DNA of 64,000 nucleotides from UBA6022 sp038319685 (GCA_038319685.1 JBBQDN010000007.1:1-64000); one strand, 5' to 3'; shown: positions 1 through 8,589, numbered from the stretch's first letter. The notes: generated by a model from the letters alone, not told the origin. Made by a program: numbers and translations.

Positions 1-699
1 CGTATTACCGTTCGTCACCGTGGTGGTGGTGTCAAACGACACTATCGTCTGGTTAATCATAAATTAGCTGCCGGTACGACTGCGACGATCGAAGAGATCG
101 AATACGACCCGAACCGTTCAGCTCGTATTGCTCGTATCAAAGACCAGCACGGTCTGTACCACTACGTTCTTGCCGATACGCAAATGACCAAAGGTAAACA
201 AATTGCCAGCGGTCCTGATGCGCCAATCGAAGCAAGCAACCGTATGCCGCTCAGTAATATCCCAATCGGTTCACAAATATACGCGATTGAGATTTACCCA
301 GGTAAAGGTGCTCAGATGGTTCGTTCTGCTGGTGCCAAAGCACAGCTTATGGCCAAAGAAGGCGACTACGCACAAGTTCGTATGCCATCGGGTGAAGTTC
401 GTCGTTTCCGTGTCGAAGTACACGCAACTATCGGTGTGGTTGGCAACGTCCAGCACCAAAACGTCAAAATCGGTTCTGCCGGTCGAAATCGCCGTAAAGG
501 TATTCGTCCATCAGTCCGTGGTATCGCAATGAACGCTGTCGATCACCCACATGGTGGTGGTGACGGTGGTGCTCACGGTGTGGGCCGTACGCCAAAGACT
601 CCTTGGGGTCAATTGACGCTCGGATACCGTACTCGCCGTCGTAAAGATGTCAGTAAGTTAATCGTAAAGAGTCGCCATGAAAATAAGAGGAAGAAGTAG
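1..699 (+). CDS. rplB: 50S ribosomal protein uL2 (5'-truncated by window)
   Basis: Large-subunit protein uL2, which binds 23S rRNA near the peptidyl-transferase centre. The frame is open from base 1, so the N-terminus lies outside the window; the visible part begins RITVRHRGGG. It carries the family block SGPDAPI, the SPSGEVRRF-like stretch and the near-invariant VDHPHGGGDGG close to the C-terminus, where the conserved histidine sits. The C-terminus is basic. It is followed 2 bases later by rpsS, the normal S10-operon order. Identity is secure; only the missing start is unresolved. Confidence 0.97.
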   Translation, partial: RITVRHRGGGVKRHYRLVNHKLAAGTTATIEEIEYDPNRSARIARIKDQHGLYHYVLADTQMTKGKQIASGPDAPIEASNRMPLSNIPIGSQIYAIEIYPGKGAQMVRSAGAKAQLMAKEGDYAQVRMPSGEVRRFRVEVHATIGVVGNVQHQNVKIGSAGRNRRKGIRPSVRGIAMNAVDHPHGGGDGGAHGVGRTPKTPWGQLTLGYRTRRRKDVSKLIVKSRHENKRKK

Positions 700-701
700 T
701 T

Positions 702-968
702 ATGAGTCGATCACTTAAAAAAGGACCATTCATTGACTTCAAGCTCGCTAAAAAAGTGGCGGCGCTTGGATCAGATGACCGTACAGTTATCAAGACTTGG
801 GCTCGTGCTAGCACGATTAGTCCAGACATGGTGGGACGAACGATCGCTGTTCACAACGGACGCGTTCACGTTCCTGTATTCGTGTCGGAAAATATGGTTG
901 GCCATAAACTCGGTGAGTTTAGTCCAACACGTAAATTCCGTAAACACGGTGGAAAGGACAAGAAGTAA
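702..968 (+). CDS. rpsS: 30S ribosomal protein uS19
   Basis: Small-subunit head protein that forms a complex with uS13 and contacts the A site. 88 codons, normal family length. The start MSRSLKKGPF and the later GHKLGEFSPTRKF stretch are diagnostic. It sits 2 bases after rplB and its TAATG overlaps the rplV start, so translation is coupled. Confidence 0.97.
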   Translation: MSRSLKKGPFIDFKLAKKVAALGSDDRTVIKTWARASTISPDMVGRTIAVHNGRVHVPVFVSENMVGHKLGEFSPTRKFRKHGGKDKK

Positions 969-1402
969 TGGCTGATATTACTGTCCGAGCATACGTCAAG
1001 GATCTTGCACTTACTCCACGTAAAGTGAGTTTAGTTGCGGCACTTGTTCGTGGCCGTACCGTTGCCGACGCACTGGTTATTTTGGATCATGTTCCAAAAC
1101 GATCTGCACTGCCCGTTAAAAAAGCAATCGAAAGCGCTAAAAGCAATGCCGTTAATACTCATGGTCTTGACGGAAAAACATTGGTCATTTCAACTCTATC
1201 AGTCACAGCTGGAACACGCCTGAAACGGTTCAACCCAGCTGCACGTGGTCGAGCACTTCCATTTGAGAAGAAAGCTTCGAACATTCTGGTTGAAGTAACT
1301 GGTAGCGAGAAACCTAAAAAAGTTGCGGTAAAACCTGTCGTCGCTAAACCGACGACGGTAAAACCAGCGGCTAAAACTGTCGCAAAGAAGGAGAGCAAAT
1401 AA
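968..1402 (+). CDS. rplV: 50S ribosomal protein uL22 with Lys/Ala/Pro-rich tail
   Basis: uL22 lines the nascent-peptide exit tunnel. The core (residues 1-110) has the family pattern LTPRKVSLVAALVRG and the beta-hairpin TRLKRFNPAARGRALPF. At 144 residues it is longer than the usual ~110, because of a low-complexity tail from about residue 115 made of KPVV/KPTT/KPAAK units, probably disordered and RNA-binding. The start overlaps the rpsS stop by one base. Confidence 0.96.
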   Translation: MADITVRAYVKDLALTPRKVSLVAALVRGRTVADALVILDHVPKRSALPVKKAIESAKSNAVNTHGLDGKTLVISTLSVTAGTRLKRFNPAARGRALPFEKKASNILVEVTGSEKPKKVAVKPVVAKPTTVKPAAKTVAKKESK

Positions 1403-1403
1403 T

Positions 1404-2039
1404 ATGGGCCAAAAAGTAAACCCAATTAGCTTCCGCTTGCAGGTTCACAAGAACTGGACGTCACGTTGGTTCGCTGGTAAACGCGATTTTGCCAAATGGC
1501 TTGCCGAAGACATTCGAATCCGCGAGTTGATTGAAGCGAAATTCGCATCTCGACCAACGATCAACCTGATCGAGATCGAACGTTCAGCTAACCTCATTAC
1601 TATTACGATTCACACTGCCAAAGCTGGTGTCGTGATCGGACGTGGTGGTGCTGGTGTGACTGAGCTCAAAGCACAGATCGAAAAGATCGCGAGCCTTCCG
1701 GTTCGTATCAACATCGAAGAAGTCAAACGACCAGAACTTGCAGCAAAACTCGTTGCCGAGAATATTGCACGTCAACTAGAACGCCGCATCAACTTCCGTC
1801 GTGCAACGAAAATGACTGCACAGAACACAATGGCTGCTGGTGCCAAGGGTATTCGTATCCAGGTTGCCGGACGACTTAACAACGCTGAAATGGCACGCAA
1901 AGAAAAGGTTATTGAAGGATCAGTTCCACTACATACCCTTCGCGCTGACATTGATTTCCATACAGCTCGCGCACAGACACCAGCCGGTATCATCGGCGTG
2001 AAAGTGTGGATCTACAAAGGTGAAAGGCAGGACCCGTAA
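1404..2039 (+). CDS. rpsC: 30S ribosomal protein uS3
   Basis: uS3 is part of the mRNA entry channel. 211 residues. It starts MGQKVNPISFRL, a typical uS3 N-terminus, and has the KH-domain GXXG loop in VIGRGGAGV (about residues 76-84). The C-terminal half contains GIRIQVAGRLNNAEMAR and the closing GVKVWIYKGE. The stop overlaps the rplP ATG (TAATG). The acidic/basic C-terminal tail seen in some bacteria is absent. Confidence 0.97.
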   Translation: MGQKVNPISFRLQVHKNWTSRWFAGKRDFAKWLAEDIRIRELIEAKFASRPTINLIEIERSANLITITIHTAKAGVVIGRGGAGVTELKAQIEKIASLPVRINIEEVKRPELAAKLVAENIARQLERRINFRRATKMTAQNTMAAGAKGIRIQVAGRLNNAEMARKEKVIEGSVPLHTLRADIDFHTARAQTPAGIIGVKVWIYKGERQDP

Positions 2040-2452
2040 TGTTACTTCCGAAGAAAACCAAATATCGAAAAGTTCGTAAAGGCAAAAACGATGGCGTCGC
2101 TACTCGTGGCCAGTACATCGCTTTTGGTGATTACGGTCTCCAAAGCCAATCAAACGAACGTATCACTAGCCGTCAGATTGAAGCGTCTCGCCAAGCGATG
2201 ACTCGACATATCAAACGTGGTGGTAAAATCTGGATCCGTATTTTCCCACACACACCTGTCACGCGCAAGCCAGCAGATGTAAAAATGGGAAGCGGTAAAG
2301 GTAACCCTGAGTTCTTTGTTGCCAAAGTGAAAGCCGGTACTGTGCTATTTGAAATGAAGGGTGTTGATGAAGCAACTGCTCGTGAGGCTATGCGTCTTGC
2401 CGGTCATAAGCTTCCTATCCAAACTAAATTCATTTCACGGGAGGTCGCGTAA
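2039..2452 (+). CDS. rplP: 50S ribosomal protein uL16
   Basis: uL16 helps position tRNA at the A/P sites. 137 residues, normal length. MLLPKKTKYRK at the start, then GDYGLQ and the motif RGGKIWIRIFPH followed by KMGSGKGNPEFFVAKVK, are all diagnostic. Coupled to rpsC by a one-base overlap and followed 2 bases later by rpmC. Confidence 0.97.
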   Translation: MLLPKKTKYRKVRKGKNDGVATRGQYIAFGDYGLQSQSNERITSRQIEASRQAMTRHIKRGGKIWIRIFPHTPVTRKPADVKMGSGKGNPEFFVAKVKAGTVLFEMKGVDEATAREAMRLAGHKLPIQTKFISREVA

Positions 2453-2454
2453 TT

Positions 2455-2685
2455 ATGGCTGACAAACAAGTGAAAAAAGTAGCAAAAGCTACTGAAGTAA
2501 AGACCGTCGAACAGATGCAAGAACTACTGACGAGCAAGCAAACTGATCAGATCGCGTTCAAACGTGGTCACGCAGCTGGCGAACTTGCCAATCCTCGCGT
2601 CATTACGGCGACACGTAAAGAAATCGCGCGCCTTCACACTGCTATCCGAGCAGCCGAGATCGCAGTCGCAAAGGAGAGTAAATAA
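2455..2685 (+). CDS. rpmC: 50S ribosomal protein uL29
   Basis: uL29 lies next to the exit tunnel and docks SRP and trigger factor. 76 residues, slightly longer than usual because of a lysine-rich N-terminal lead (about 12 residues). The core ends in the expected ITATRKEIARLHTAIRAAE helix. It sits between rplP and rpsQ, the canonical position. Confidence 0.93.
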   Translation: MADKQVKKVAKATEVKTVEQMQELLTSKQTDQIAFKRGHAAGELANPRVITATRKEIARLHTAIRAAEIAVAKESK

Positions 2686-2686
2686 T

Positions 2687-2959
2687 ATGGCCAAGACATT
2701 GACCGGTATCGTCACATCGGATGTGGCTGACAAAACCATCACCGTCACTGTTACTAGTCGTGAAACGCATCCTATTTATGGCAAACAATACACTGTTAGC
2801 CGCAAATACGCCGCTCATGATGAAGAAAACGTTGCGAAGAAAGGTGACAAAGTCACTATTTCTGAAACTCGTCCTGTTTCAAAACGAAAAGCATTCAAGC
2901 TTGACGCAGTGATTGAAAAATCACGTGGCAGCATTGAACTAAAAGAGGACGAGGCGTAG
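2687..2959 (+). CDS. rpsQ: 30S ribosomal protein uS17
   Basis: Primary 16S rRNA binding protein of the OB fold. I place the start at the ATG one base after the rpmC stop (MAKTLTGIVTSD), giving 90 residues; the open frame extends further upstream, but only inside rpmC. The pattern HPIYGKQYTVSRKYAAHDEEN and GDKVTISETRPVSKRKAF is typical of uS17. Confidence 0.95.
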   Translation: MAKTLTGIVTSDVADKTITVTVTSRETHPIYGKQYTVSRKYAAHDEENVAKKGDKVTISETRPVSKRKAFKLDAVIEKSRGSIELKEDEA

Positions 2960-2960
2960 T

Positions 2961-3329
2961 ATGATCCAACAAGAATCTCGCCTCATCGTCTGCGATAACA
3001 GTGGTGCCAAATCACTTCTGTGTATTCGTGTACTTGGTGGTACAAAACGCCGCTACGCCCGCGTTGGTGACATTATTGTCGCTACCGTCAAAACAGCTAA
3101 CCCAACGGGTGTTGTCAAACGTAAATCAGTCGTCAAAGCCGTTGTGGTCCGAACTCGTGACCAAATTCAACGTCCAGATGGCAGCACGATTGCATTTGAT
3201 GACAACGCCGCCGTCATTATTGGCGACGACAAACTACCAAAAGGTACTCGTGTCTTCGGTCCAGTTCCCAGGGAACTTCGCGACATGGGCTACGCAAAGA
3301 TTATCAGCTTAGCTCCGGAGGTCCTCTAA
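2961..3329 (+). CDS. rplN: 50S ribosomal protein uL14
   Basis: uL14 sits at the subunit interface, forms bridge B8 and is the docking site of RsfS. 122 residues, exact family length. It begins MIQQESRLIVCDNSGAK and contains VVRTRDQIQRPDGS and the ending SLAPEVL. First gene of the spc-type segment, one base after rpsQ. Confidence 0.97.
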   Translation: MIQQESRLIVCDNSGAKSLLCIRVLGGTKRRYARVGDIIVATVKTANPTGVVKRKSVVKAVVVRTRDQIQRPDGSTIAFDDNAAVIIGDDKLPKGTRVFGPVPRELRDMGYAKIISLAPEVL

Positions 3330-3330
3330 T

Positions 3331-3654
3331 ATGGCACAGCGTATTCAAAAAGATGATATCGTGAAACTTATTAGTGGTGCCAAAAAGGGGACGACCGGTA
3401 AAGTGCTTCGCGTTCTCACCAAAAAAGACGCAGTCCTTGTCGAAGGCGTCGGTGTTGGTCATCGCAAAGTTAAACCGTCCCAGCAAAACCCACGTGGTGG
3501 CAGCAAAGACATTCATGTGCCAATTTCACTTCACAAAGTTGCATTGGTCGTTGATGAAAAAGCCAGCAAAACAAGCCGTGTCGGATACATTAAGAATGCT
3601 GATGGCAACAAGGTTCGCCTTGCTCGTCAGCTTAAAAACAAGGAGATTAAGTAA
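3331..3654 (+). CDS. rplX: 50S ribosomal protein uL24
   Basis: Assembly initiator protein of the large subunit, KOW domain at the N-terminus (IQKDDIVKLISGAKKGTTGK, residues 4-23). 107 residues. The stretch VGVGHRKVKPSQQNPRGG matches the family loop. The stop overlaps the rplE ATG (TAATG). Confidence 0.96.
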   Translation: MAQRIQKDDIVKLISGAKKGTTGKVLRVLTKKDAVLVEGVGVGHRKVKPSQQNPRGGSKDIHVPISLHKVALVVDEKASKTSRVGYIKNADGNKVRLARQLKNKEIK

Positions 3655-4235
3655 TGGTTAAAGCAACTACTACTTCTGCCACTCCTCGCCTGAAAGCTTT
3701 GTATAAGGAAACTTATGTCAAAGAACTACAAGCCGAATTAGGCCTGAAGAATATTCATCAAGTGCCAAAACTTGAGAAGATTGTTGTCAGCGTTGGAATT
3801 GGCAAGAACAAAGATGACAAGCGTCACTACGAAGTCGTCAGTAACACGATCAAGAAGATCACTGGTCAACAACCGGTTGATCGTATGGCCAAGAAGTCAA
3901 TCGCGACATTCAAAATCCGTGCCGGTCTTAACCGCGTCGGTATCAGCGTGACACTTCGTGGTGCTCGTATGTACGAGTTCCTCGACCGTCTCACAAACAT
4001 CGCTTTGCCTCGCGTCCGTGACTTTCATGGTGTGTCGACAAAGTTCGACAAAGGTGGCAACTACAACCTCGGTATCGTGGAACAATCGATTTTCCCAGAA
4101 CTTACCTTCGAAGAAACTCAAGTATTGCACGGTCTGCAGGTCACCTTCGCGATCAAAAACGAAGATGCAGCACATTCCCGCGCACTACTCGAAAAATTTG
4201 GTCTACCATTTGAGAAAGAAGGAGGCAAACGCTAA
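3654..4235 (+). CDS. rplE: 50S ribosomal protein uL5
   Basis: uL5 binds 5S rRNA in the central protuberance. 193 residues. Conserved features include LKALYKETYVKELQ, KITGQQPV, KSIATFKIRAG, VTLRGARMYEFLDRL and the closing AHSRALLEKFGLPF. One-base overlap with both neighbours (rplX and rpsN). Confidence 0.97.
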   Translation: MVKATTTSATPRLKALYKETYVKELQAELGLKNIHQVPKLEKIVVSVGIGKNKDDKRHYEVVSNTIKKITGQQPVDRMAKKSIATFKIRAGLNRVGISVTLRGARMYEFLDRLTNIALPRVRDFHGVSTKFDKGGNYNLGIVEQSIFPELTFEETQVLHGLQVTFAIKNEDAAHSRALLEKFGLPFEKEGGKR

Positions 4236-4504
4236 TGGCTAAGAAATCTGCCGTCGCACGTGACGAAAAACGCAAGAAAATGATTTTGAAGTTTGCCGAC
4301 AAGCGTGCTGAACTCAAAGAGCTAGGTGACCTAGAAGGTCTTCAGAAACTACCAAAAAACAGCAGCCCGACTCGCTGGAAAAACCGTGATGTACTTCACG
4401 GCCGACCACGCGGTTATATGCGCCGTTTTGGTCTGAACCGTATCAACTTCCGTGAAAAAGCCAGCAAAGGCGAAATTCCGGGCATTACTAAGAGTAGCTG
4501 GTAG
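4235..4504 (+). CDS. rpsN: 30S ribosomal protein uS14, zinc-free form
   Basis: uS14 of the small-subunit head. 89 residues, the long form. The zinc-ribbon CxxC pairs of the short form are absent: there is no cysteine in the protein, and the region between NSSPTRWKNRD and GYMRRFGLNRINFRE is in the usual C-minus arrangement. Begins one base inside the rplE stop. Confidence 0.96.
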   Translation: MAKKSAVARDEKRKKMILKFADKRAELKELGDLEGLQKLPKNSSPTRWKNRDVLHGRPRGYMRRFGLNRINFREKASKGEIPGITKSSW

Positions 4505-4518
4505 GAAAGGAACGATCT

Positions 4519-4920
4519 ATGTCACTACAATCAACTGACCCAATCGCTGACCTACTGACTCGCATTCGTAATGCAGTCATGGTTGGTAAAAATGAAGTTC
4601 GTGTTCCAGCAAGTAAATTGAAACTTGTTGTTGCAACGCAACTTAAAAAGAATAAATACCTGACCGATGTCAAAGTCGAAGCAGGAAAACCACGTGATAC
4701 AATCGTGATCACTATTAACAAACCGGGTGAAAACTCAACCATCAACGAGATTACACGACTATCTAAACCTGGTCGCCGCGTCTATGTTGCTGCTGCGGAT
4801 ATCCCACGCGTTAAAAGTGGTCGTGGACTTGTCCTGATTAGCACGAGCAAAGGTGTGATCACCGGCCATGAAGCGTATAAACAGCGTCTTGGTGGTGAAT
4901 TACTACTGAAGGTCTATTAA
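4519..4920 (+). CDS. rpsH: 30S ribosomal protein uS8
   Basis: Primary binder of the central 16S domain; in other bacteria it also represses the spc operon. 133 residues. Begins SLQSTDPIADLLTRIRNA and ends with the motif VLISTSKGVITGHEA. A clear AAAGGA Shine-Dalgarno lies 8-13 bases upstream in a 14-base spacer. After the gene the operon is interrupted by a 112-base spacer carrying an inverted repeat. Confidence 0.96.
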   Translation: MSLQSTDPIADLLTRIRNAVMVGKNEVRVPASKLKLVVATQLKKNKYLTDVKVEAGKPRDTIVITINKPGENSTINEITRLSKPGRRVYVAAADIPRVKSGRGLVLISTSKGVITGHEAYKQRLGGELLLKVY

Positions 4921-4921
4921 G

Positions 4922-5017
4922 AATTGGTAGTTGGTAGATAGTAGATGGTAGTTGGTTAACTCAATAGAATAACCACATACCACCTACTATCTACCACATA
5001 CCACCTACTAAATTTAC
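4922..5017. repeat. Imperfect inverted repeat between rpsH and rplF
   Basis: An AT/GT-rich left arm built from GGTAGATAGTAGATGGTAG-type units (4927-4954) can pair with the right arm of CCACCTACTATCTACC-type units (4972-5009) over about 24 positions with a few mismatches. The loop is near 4955-4971. Within each arm the unit is also repeated in tandem. It is the longest spacer inside the ribosomal block. The P3 insert of the metK riboswitch near 56270-56325 has the same kind of arm composition, which suggests a common repeat family. Confidence 0.7.
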
Positions 5018-5032
5018 AAAGGAAATTAAATT

Positions 5033-5566
5033 ATGAGTCGAATCGGAAAACTACCAATTGACGTACCTGCCGGTGTGACAATCACGGTTGACTCAGCTGT
5101 TTTAACAGTCAAAGGCCCTAAAGGCGAACTGACTGTACCACATCTGAGCGACGTGACCGTTACCCTGGATGGTGCACAAGCAATCGTTACTCGTAAAGAT
5201 GACGAACGCGTTGCAAAAGCCCAACATGGGCTGCAGCGTGCACTACTAAATAACGCGGTTGACGGCGTGACGAAAGGTTTCGAAAAGAAACTGGAAGTAA
5301 ACGGTGTCGGTTTCCGCGTTGCAACCACTGGTCAAGCTCTCGAAATGAGCCTTGGATTTTCACACCCAGTGAAATATACCGCACCAGCTGGTATTTCGCT
5401 CGCTGTTGAAAAAATGAGCATTACTGTTTCAGGTATCGACAAACAAGCCGTTGGGCAAGTTGCTGCTGAAATTCGCTCACTCAAGAAACCTGAACCGTAC
5501 AAAGGTAAGGGCATTAAATATGCTGATGAAGTTGTGCTTCGAAAAGCAGGAAAGACAGGTAAGTAG
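5033..5566 (+). CDS. rplF: 50S ribosomal protein uL6
   Basis: uL6 lies by the sarcin-ricin loop and contacts translational GTPases. 177 residues, normal length. It starts MSRIGKLPI and has the duplicated domain pattern; the C-terminal signature EPYKGKGIKYADE is present. An AAAGGAAA Shine-Dalgarno precedes the start, after the inverted-repeat spacer. Confidence 0.97.
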   Translation: MSRIGKLPIDVPAGVTITVDSAVLTVKGPKGELTVPHLSDVTVTLDGAQAIVTRKDDERVAKAQHGLQRALLNNAVDGVTKGFEKKLEVNGVGFRVATTGQALEMSLGFSHPVKYTAPAGISLAVEKMSITVSGIDKQAVGQVAAEIRSLKKPEPYKGKGIKYADEVVLRKAGKTGK

Positions 5567-5568
5567 TC

Positions 5569-5922
5569 ATGAACCAACTCGCTAAAAAACTACTGAACAA
5601 ATCGCTTCGTAAGAACCGTGTTCGCGCCAAAGTGAACGGAACTGCAGAGCGCCCACGTCTGACTGTGACTATCAGTTCAAAACACGTCAGTGCTCAGTTG
5701 ATTGATGATGTCAAACAACGTACACTGGCTGCAAGTACGACAGTTGGCACAAAGCAAACGGGATCACTCAGTGACCAAGCAACATTTGTCGGTACTGATA
5801 TTGCTAAAAAAGCTAAAAAAGCTAAAATTACGACGGTCGTTTTTGACCGCAACGGACGCCAGTACGCTGGACGCCTGTCTGCGCTCGCCGACGCTGCTCG
5901 TAAGGAAGGTCTGGAGTTTTAA
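5569..5922 (+). CDS. rplR: 50S ribosomal protein uL18
   Basis: 5S rRNA-binding protein of the central protuberance. 117 residues. The pattern RPRLTVTISSKHVSAQLIDD and the ending DRNGRQYAGRLSALADAARKEGLEF are characteristic. It lies 2 bases after rplF and 2 bases before rpsE. Confidence 0.95.
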   Translation: MNQLAKKLLNKSLRKNRVRAKVNGTAERPRLTVTISSKHVSAQLIDDVKQRTLAASTTVGTKQTGSLSDQATFVGTDIAKKAKKAKITTVVFDRNGRQYAGRLSALADAARKEGLEF

Positions 5923-5924
5923 TT

Positions 5925-6524
5925 ATGGCTGAACAACAAACTACTACTGCTGCCCCTGCGCGTAGCCCTCGTGCTCCTCGGCGAGATAGTCGTCGGGATC
6001 AAGTACCTGCCGAACCAAAGCAATTTGAAGAACTTGTAATCAATATCGATCGTGTGGCTCGTGTTGTAAAGGGTGGACGTCGTTTCCGCTTTAAAGCACT
6101 TGTCGTTGTCGGTGATCGTAAAAATAAAGTCGGTGTTGGTGTCGCCAAGGGCGCAGATGTCCAAGCGGCTATCGCCAAAGCAACAGATGTTGCGAAAAAG
6201 CACCTCATCACGATTCCTGTAAAAAACGAAACTATTCCACATGATACCGAAGTCCGTTTCAGTGGTGCGCAGGTTCTCTTGAAGCCTGCTGCTCCTGGTA
6301 CTGGTATTATCGCTGGTGGTGTCGTTCGTTCAATCATTGGCGTGACGGGTATCCGTAATATGCTGAGTAAATCACTCGGTTCGACTAACAAAGTGAACAT
6401 TGCGTATGCGACTATTGATGCACTTAAATCACTCGTTCCTCGTGATGAATGGTTGAATGCACCAAAGAAAAAAGCGACCAAGAAGACTGCTGATACATCA
6501 GACGAAGTAGAGGAGACGAAGTAA
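5925..6524 (+). CDS. rpsE: 30S ribosomal protein uS5 with N- and C-terminal extensions
   Basis: uS5 acts in decoding fidelity and mRNA unwinding. 199 residues against a usual ~165. The extra length is an N-terminal Ala/Thr/Arg-rich lead (residues 1-30) and a Lys/Glu-rich tail. The core shows RVARVVKGGRRFRFKALVVVGD and VLLKPAAPGTGIIAGG, both diagnostic. The next gene is rplO directly: the rpmD gene normally found here is missing. Confidence 0.96.
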   Translation: MAEQQTTTAAPARSPRAPRRDSRRDQVPAEPKQFEELVINIDRVARVVKGGRRFRFKALVVVGDRKNKVGVGVAKGADVQAAIAKATDVAKKHLITIPVKNETIPHDTEVRFSGAQVLLKPAAPGTGIIAGGVVRSIIGVTGIRNMLSKSLGSTNKVNIAYATIDALKSLVPRDEWLNAPKKKATKKTADTSDEVEETK

Positions 6525-7003
6525 TGAAATATCACGAACTTCAAGTAACCCCTATCAAGAACAAAAAACGCGTTGGTCGTGGTATTGCAGCTGGTCAGGG
6601 TAAAACCGCTGGTCGTGGTACTAAAGGTCAAGGTTCACGTACTGGTAAGAAATTACCAACGATGTTCCAAGGTGGTCAACGACCACTTGTCCAGGCTGTA
6701 CCAAAAGCTCGTGGCTTTAAAAGCATGCGAACACCAGCCCAGGTCGTGTATCTTGATCACCTGAATGTATTCAAAGGTAAAACCGTCGATAACGCTAAGT
6801 TATTTGCCGAGGGCCTGATTGCAACACCATTCCAATCTGTCAAAGTGATCCTTCGCGGTGAACTAACAGAAAAAGTAACATTACATGTTGCTGGTGCAAG
6901 TAAAGCCGTTCAGGCTGCTGTCGTGAAAGCTGGCGGTACGTTTGTAAAAACTGCCGTCCCACTTAAGAAAAGCACCAAAGAAGCTGAAAAAGCAGACAAG
7001 TAG
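6524..7003 (+). CDS. rplO: 50S ribosomal protein uL15
   Basis: Late-assembly protein of the large subunit. 159 residues. It has the glycine-rich N-terminus RVGRGIAAGQGKTAGRGTKGQGSR and the FQGGQRPL motif. The start overlaps the rpsE stop by one base. A strong intrinsic terminator follows, so the first ribosomal transcript ends here. Confidence 0.96.
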   Translation: MKYHELQVTPIKNKKRVGRGIAAGQGKTAGRGTKGQGSRTGKKLPTMFQGGQRPLVQAVPKARGFKSMRTPAQVVYLDHLNVFKGKTVDNAKLFAEGLIATPFQSVKVILRGELTEKVTLHVAGASKAVQAAVVKAGGTFVKTAVPLKKSTKEAEKADK

Positions 7004-7023
7004 TTTTTCTAAGAAAACGCAAA

Positions 7024-7049
7024 GAGGCCTCCACTTGGAGGTCTTTTTG
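7024..7049 (+). terminator. Intrinsic terminator after rplO
   Basis: Stem CCTCCA (7028-7033) and TGGAGG (7036-7041), extended outward, is followed by CTTTTT. It separates rplO from secY. Confidence 0.9.
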
Positions 7050-7100
7050 TTACGACAGAGTAAATTCGCGGCAACGAAGACAGACGCTATTTCATTCAAG

Positions 7101-7150
7101 ACAATATATAGTATACTGTTTATAGTATTGTGCTACGGGTGGTAGCAATA
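7101..7150 (+). promoter_or_regulatory. Promoter and leader hairpin of secY
   Basis: An AT-rich stretch holds a TATACT box (7112-7117) and a TATAGT box (7121-7126). A short leader hairpin TGCTAC (7131-7136)/GTAGCA (7142-7147) precedes the gene. Which box is used cannot be decided from the sequence. Confidence 0.5.
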
Positions 7151-7179
7151 AAGAAATAAAAGAATAGGCAGAATTGACC

Positions 7180-8589
7180 ATGAACTGGAAAACCATCTTT
7201 CGATCATTTAAGAATAAAGACATGCAAAAACGGCTTGTCATCGTCATAGGAATTATTATTGCCTATCGTTTTTTAGCGCATATCCCAGTCCCTCTGACTG
7301 AACCAACCAAACTAAAAGCTGTTATTGACAGTGTCGTGAACGGCAGTAACTTTGGTGGGTTCTTGAACCTGCTATCAGGTGGTGCGCTGGCAAGTTTCTC
7401 AATTGTTCTGGTGGGGATGAGCCCATTCATTACCGCGTCAATCATCACTCAGTTGCTAACAAAGGCGATTCCGAAACTTGAAGAACTTCACAAAGACGGT
7501 GAGTCAGGCCGACGTAAGATTAACCAGTGGACACGTATGATTAGTGTGCCTCTTGCGATCGTGCAATCAATTGCATTTATTTATATTCTTCGTCAAACGA
7601 CACTTGCCGGCAATACGACCGCACTGGGCGATCCGACGGCGATTGAATGGATTGTGGCCGTCGGCGCAATGACTGCAGGATCAGTACTGCTCATGTGGCT
7701 TGGTGAACTTATCACCGAACAAGGTATCGGTAATGGTATCAGCCTGGTTATTTTTGCCGGTATTATTAGCCAGTTACCGACAACGCTCGCAACTATTATT
7801 ACATCATTCTTTGACACGAAAGACGGCGGGCTGAGTGTATTTGGTTGGTTCACGCTCCCAGTCAACCCATTGGCCTTTTACGTGACAATAGGCGTTGGTT
7901 TAGTGTCGCTCATGGTGTTATATATCTTGGTCAAGATTAATGAAGCACAGCGCATTATTACGATTAACTACGCCAAGCGTGTCCAGGGGAACAGTAGCTA
8001 TGGTGGGGTCAAAAGTATCCTTCCAGTCAAACTTATCGCCGCAGGCGTGATCCCAGTCATCTTTGCAGTTGCGTTCTTGTCACTGCCTGCCTTCGTTGGA
8101 CAAGTAATCAAAGCAACGGGTAATACAAACTACATCGGACTAGCGAATAACTTGATCACATGGTTCCAGGCACCACAGCCAGGTGCGTTTACCGGCGACA
8201 CACTCAGTGCGCTTATTTATCCCGCATGCTACTTCCTACTTGTCATTCTGTTTACCTATTTCTATACAGGCATTGTGTTTAACGCGAACGAAATCGCCGA
8301 AAACCTTCAAAAACAAGGGGGCTTTATCGAAGGCGTCCGTCCTGGTATCCAGACAGAAAAGTATCTTTCACAAACCGTTAATCGCCTTATCCTTTTCGGC
8401 TCAATCATGCTCGGTCTGATCGCGGTCATGCCATTTGGTGCTGAATATGTTTTTGCCCAGCTTGGTGTGAACGCCAGCAATCTTGCTATCGGTGGAACCG
8501 GCCTGCTGATCGTTGTATCAGTTGGACTCGAAAGCCTCCGCCAGATCAACTCACGCGCCCTTATGGTCACATACGACGACTATAAATAG
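7180..8589 (+). CDS. secY: Preprotein translocase subunit SecY
   Basis: Channel-forming subunit of the Sec translocon, about ten membrane segments. I use the ATG at 7180 (MNWKTIFRSFKNKDMQKR), not the TTG two codons earlier; this gives 469 residues, a little longer than usual. The segments GMSPFITASIITQLL (plug/TM2 region), GQGIGNG-like EQGIGNGISLVIFAG and the end region IGGTGLLIVVSVGLESLRQINS are typical. Neither adk nor map follows; an unrecognised gene comes next. Confidence 0.95.
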   Translation: MNWKTIFRSFKNKDMQKRLVIVIGIIIAYRFLAHIPVPLTEPTKLKAVIDSVVNGSNFGGFLNLLSGGALASFSIVLVGMSPFITASIITQLLTKAIPKLEELHKDGESGRRKINQWTRMISVPLAIVQSIAFIYILRQTTLAGNTTALGDPTAIEWIVAVGAMTAGSVLLMWLGELITEQGIGNGISLVIFAGIISQLPTTLATIITSFFDTKDGGLSVFGWFTLPVNPLAFYVTIGVGLVSLMVLYILVKINEAQRIITINYAKRVQGNSSYGGVKSILPVKLIAAGVIPVIFAVAFLSLPAFVGQVIKATGNTNYIGLANNLITWFQAPQPGAFTGDTLSALIYPACYFLLVILFTYFYTGIVFNANEIAENLQKQGGFIEGVRPGIQTEKYLSQTVNRLILFGSIMLGLIAVMPFGAEYVFAQLGVNASNLAIGGTGLLIVVSVGLESLRQINSRALMVTYDDYK

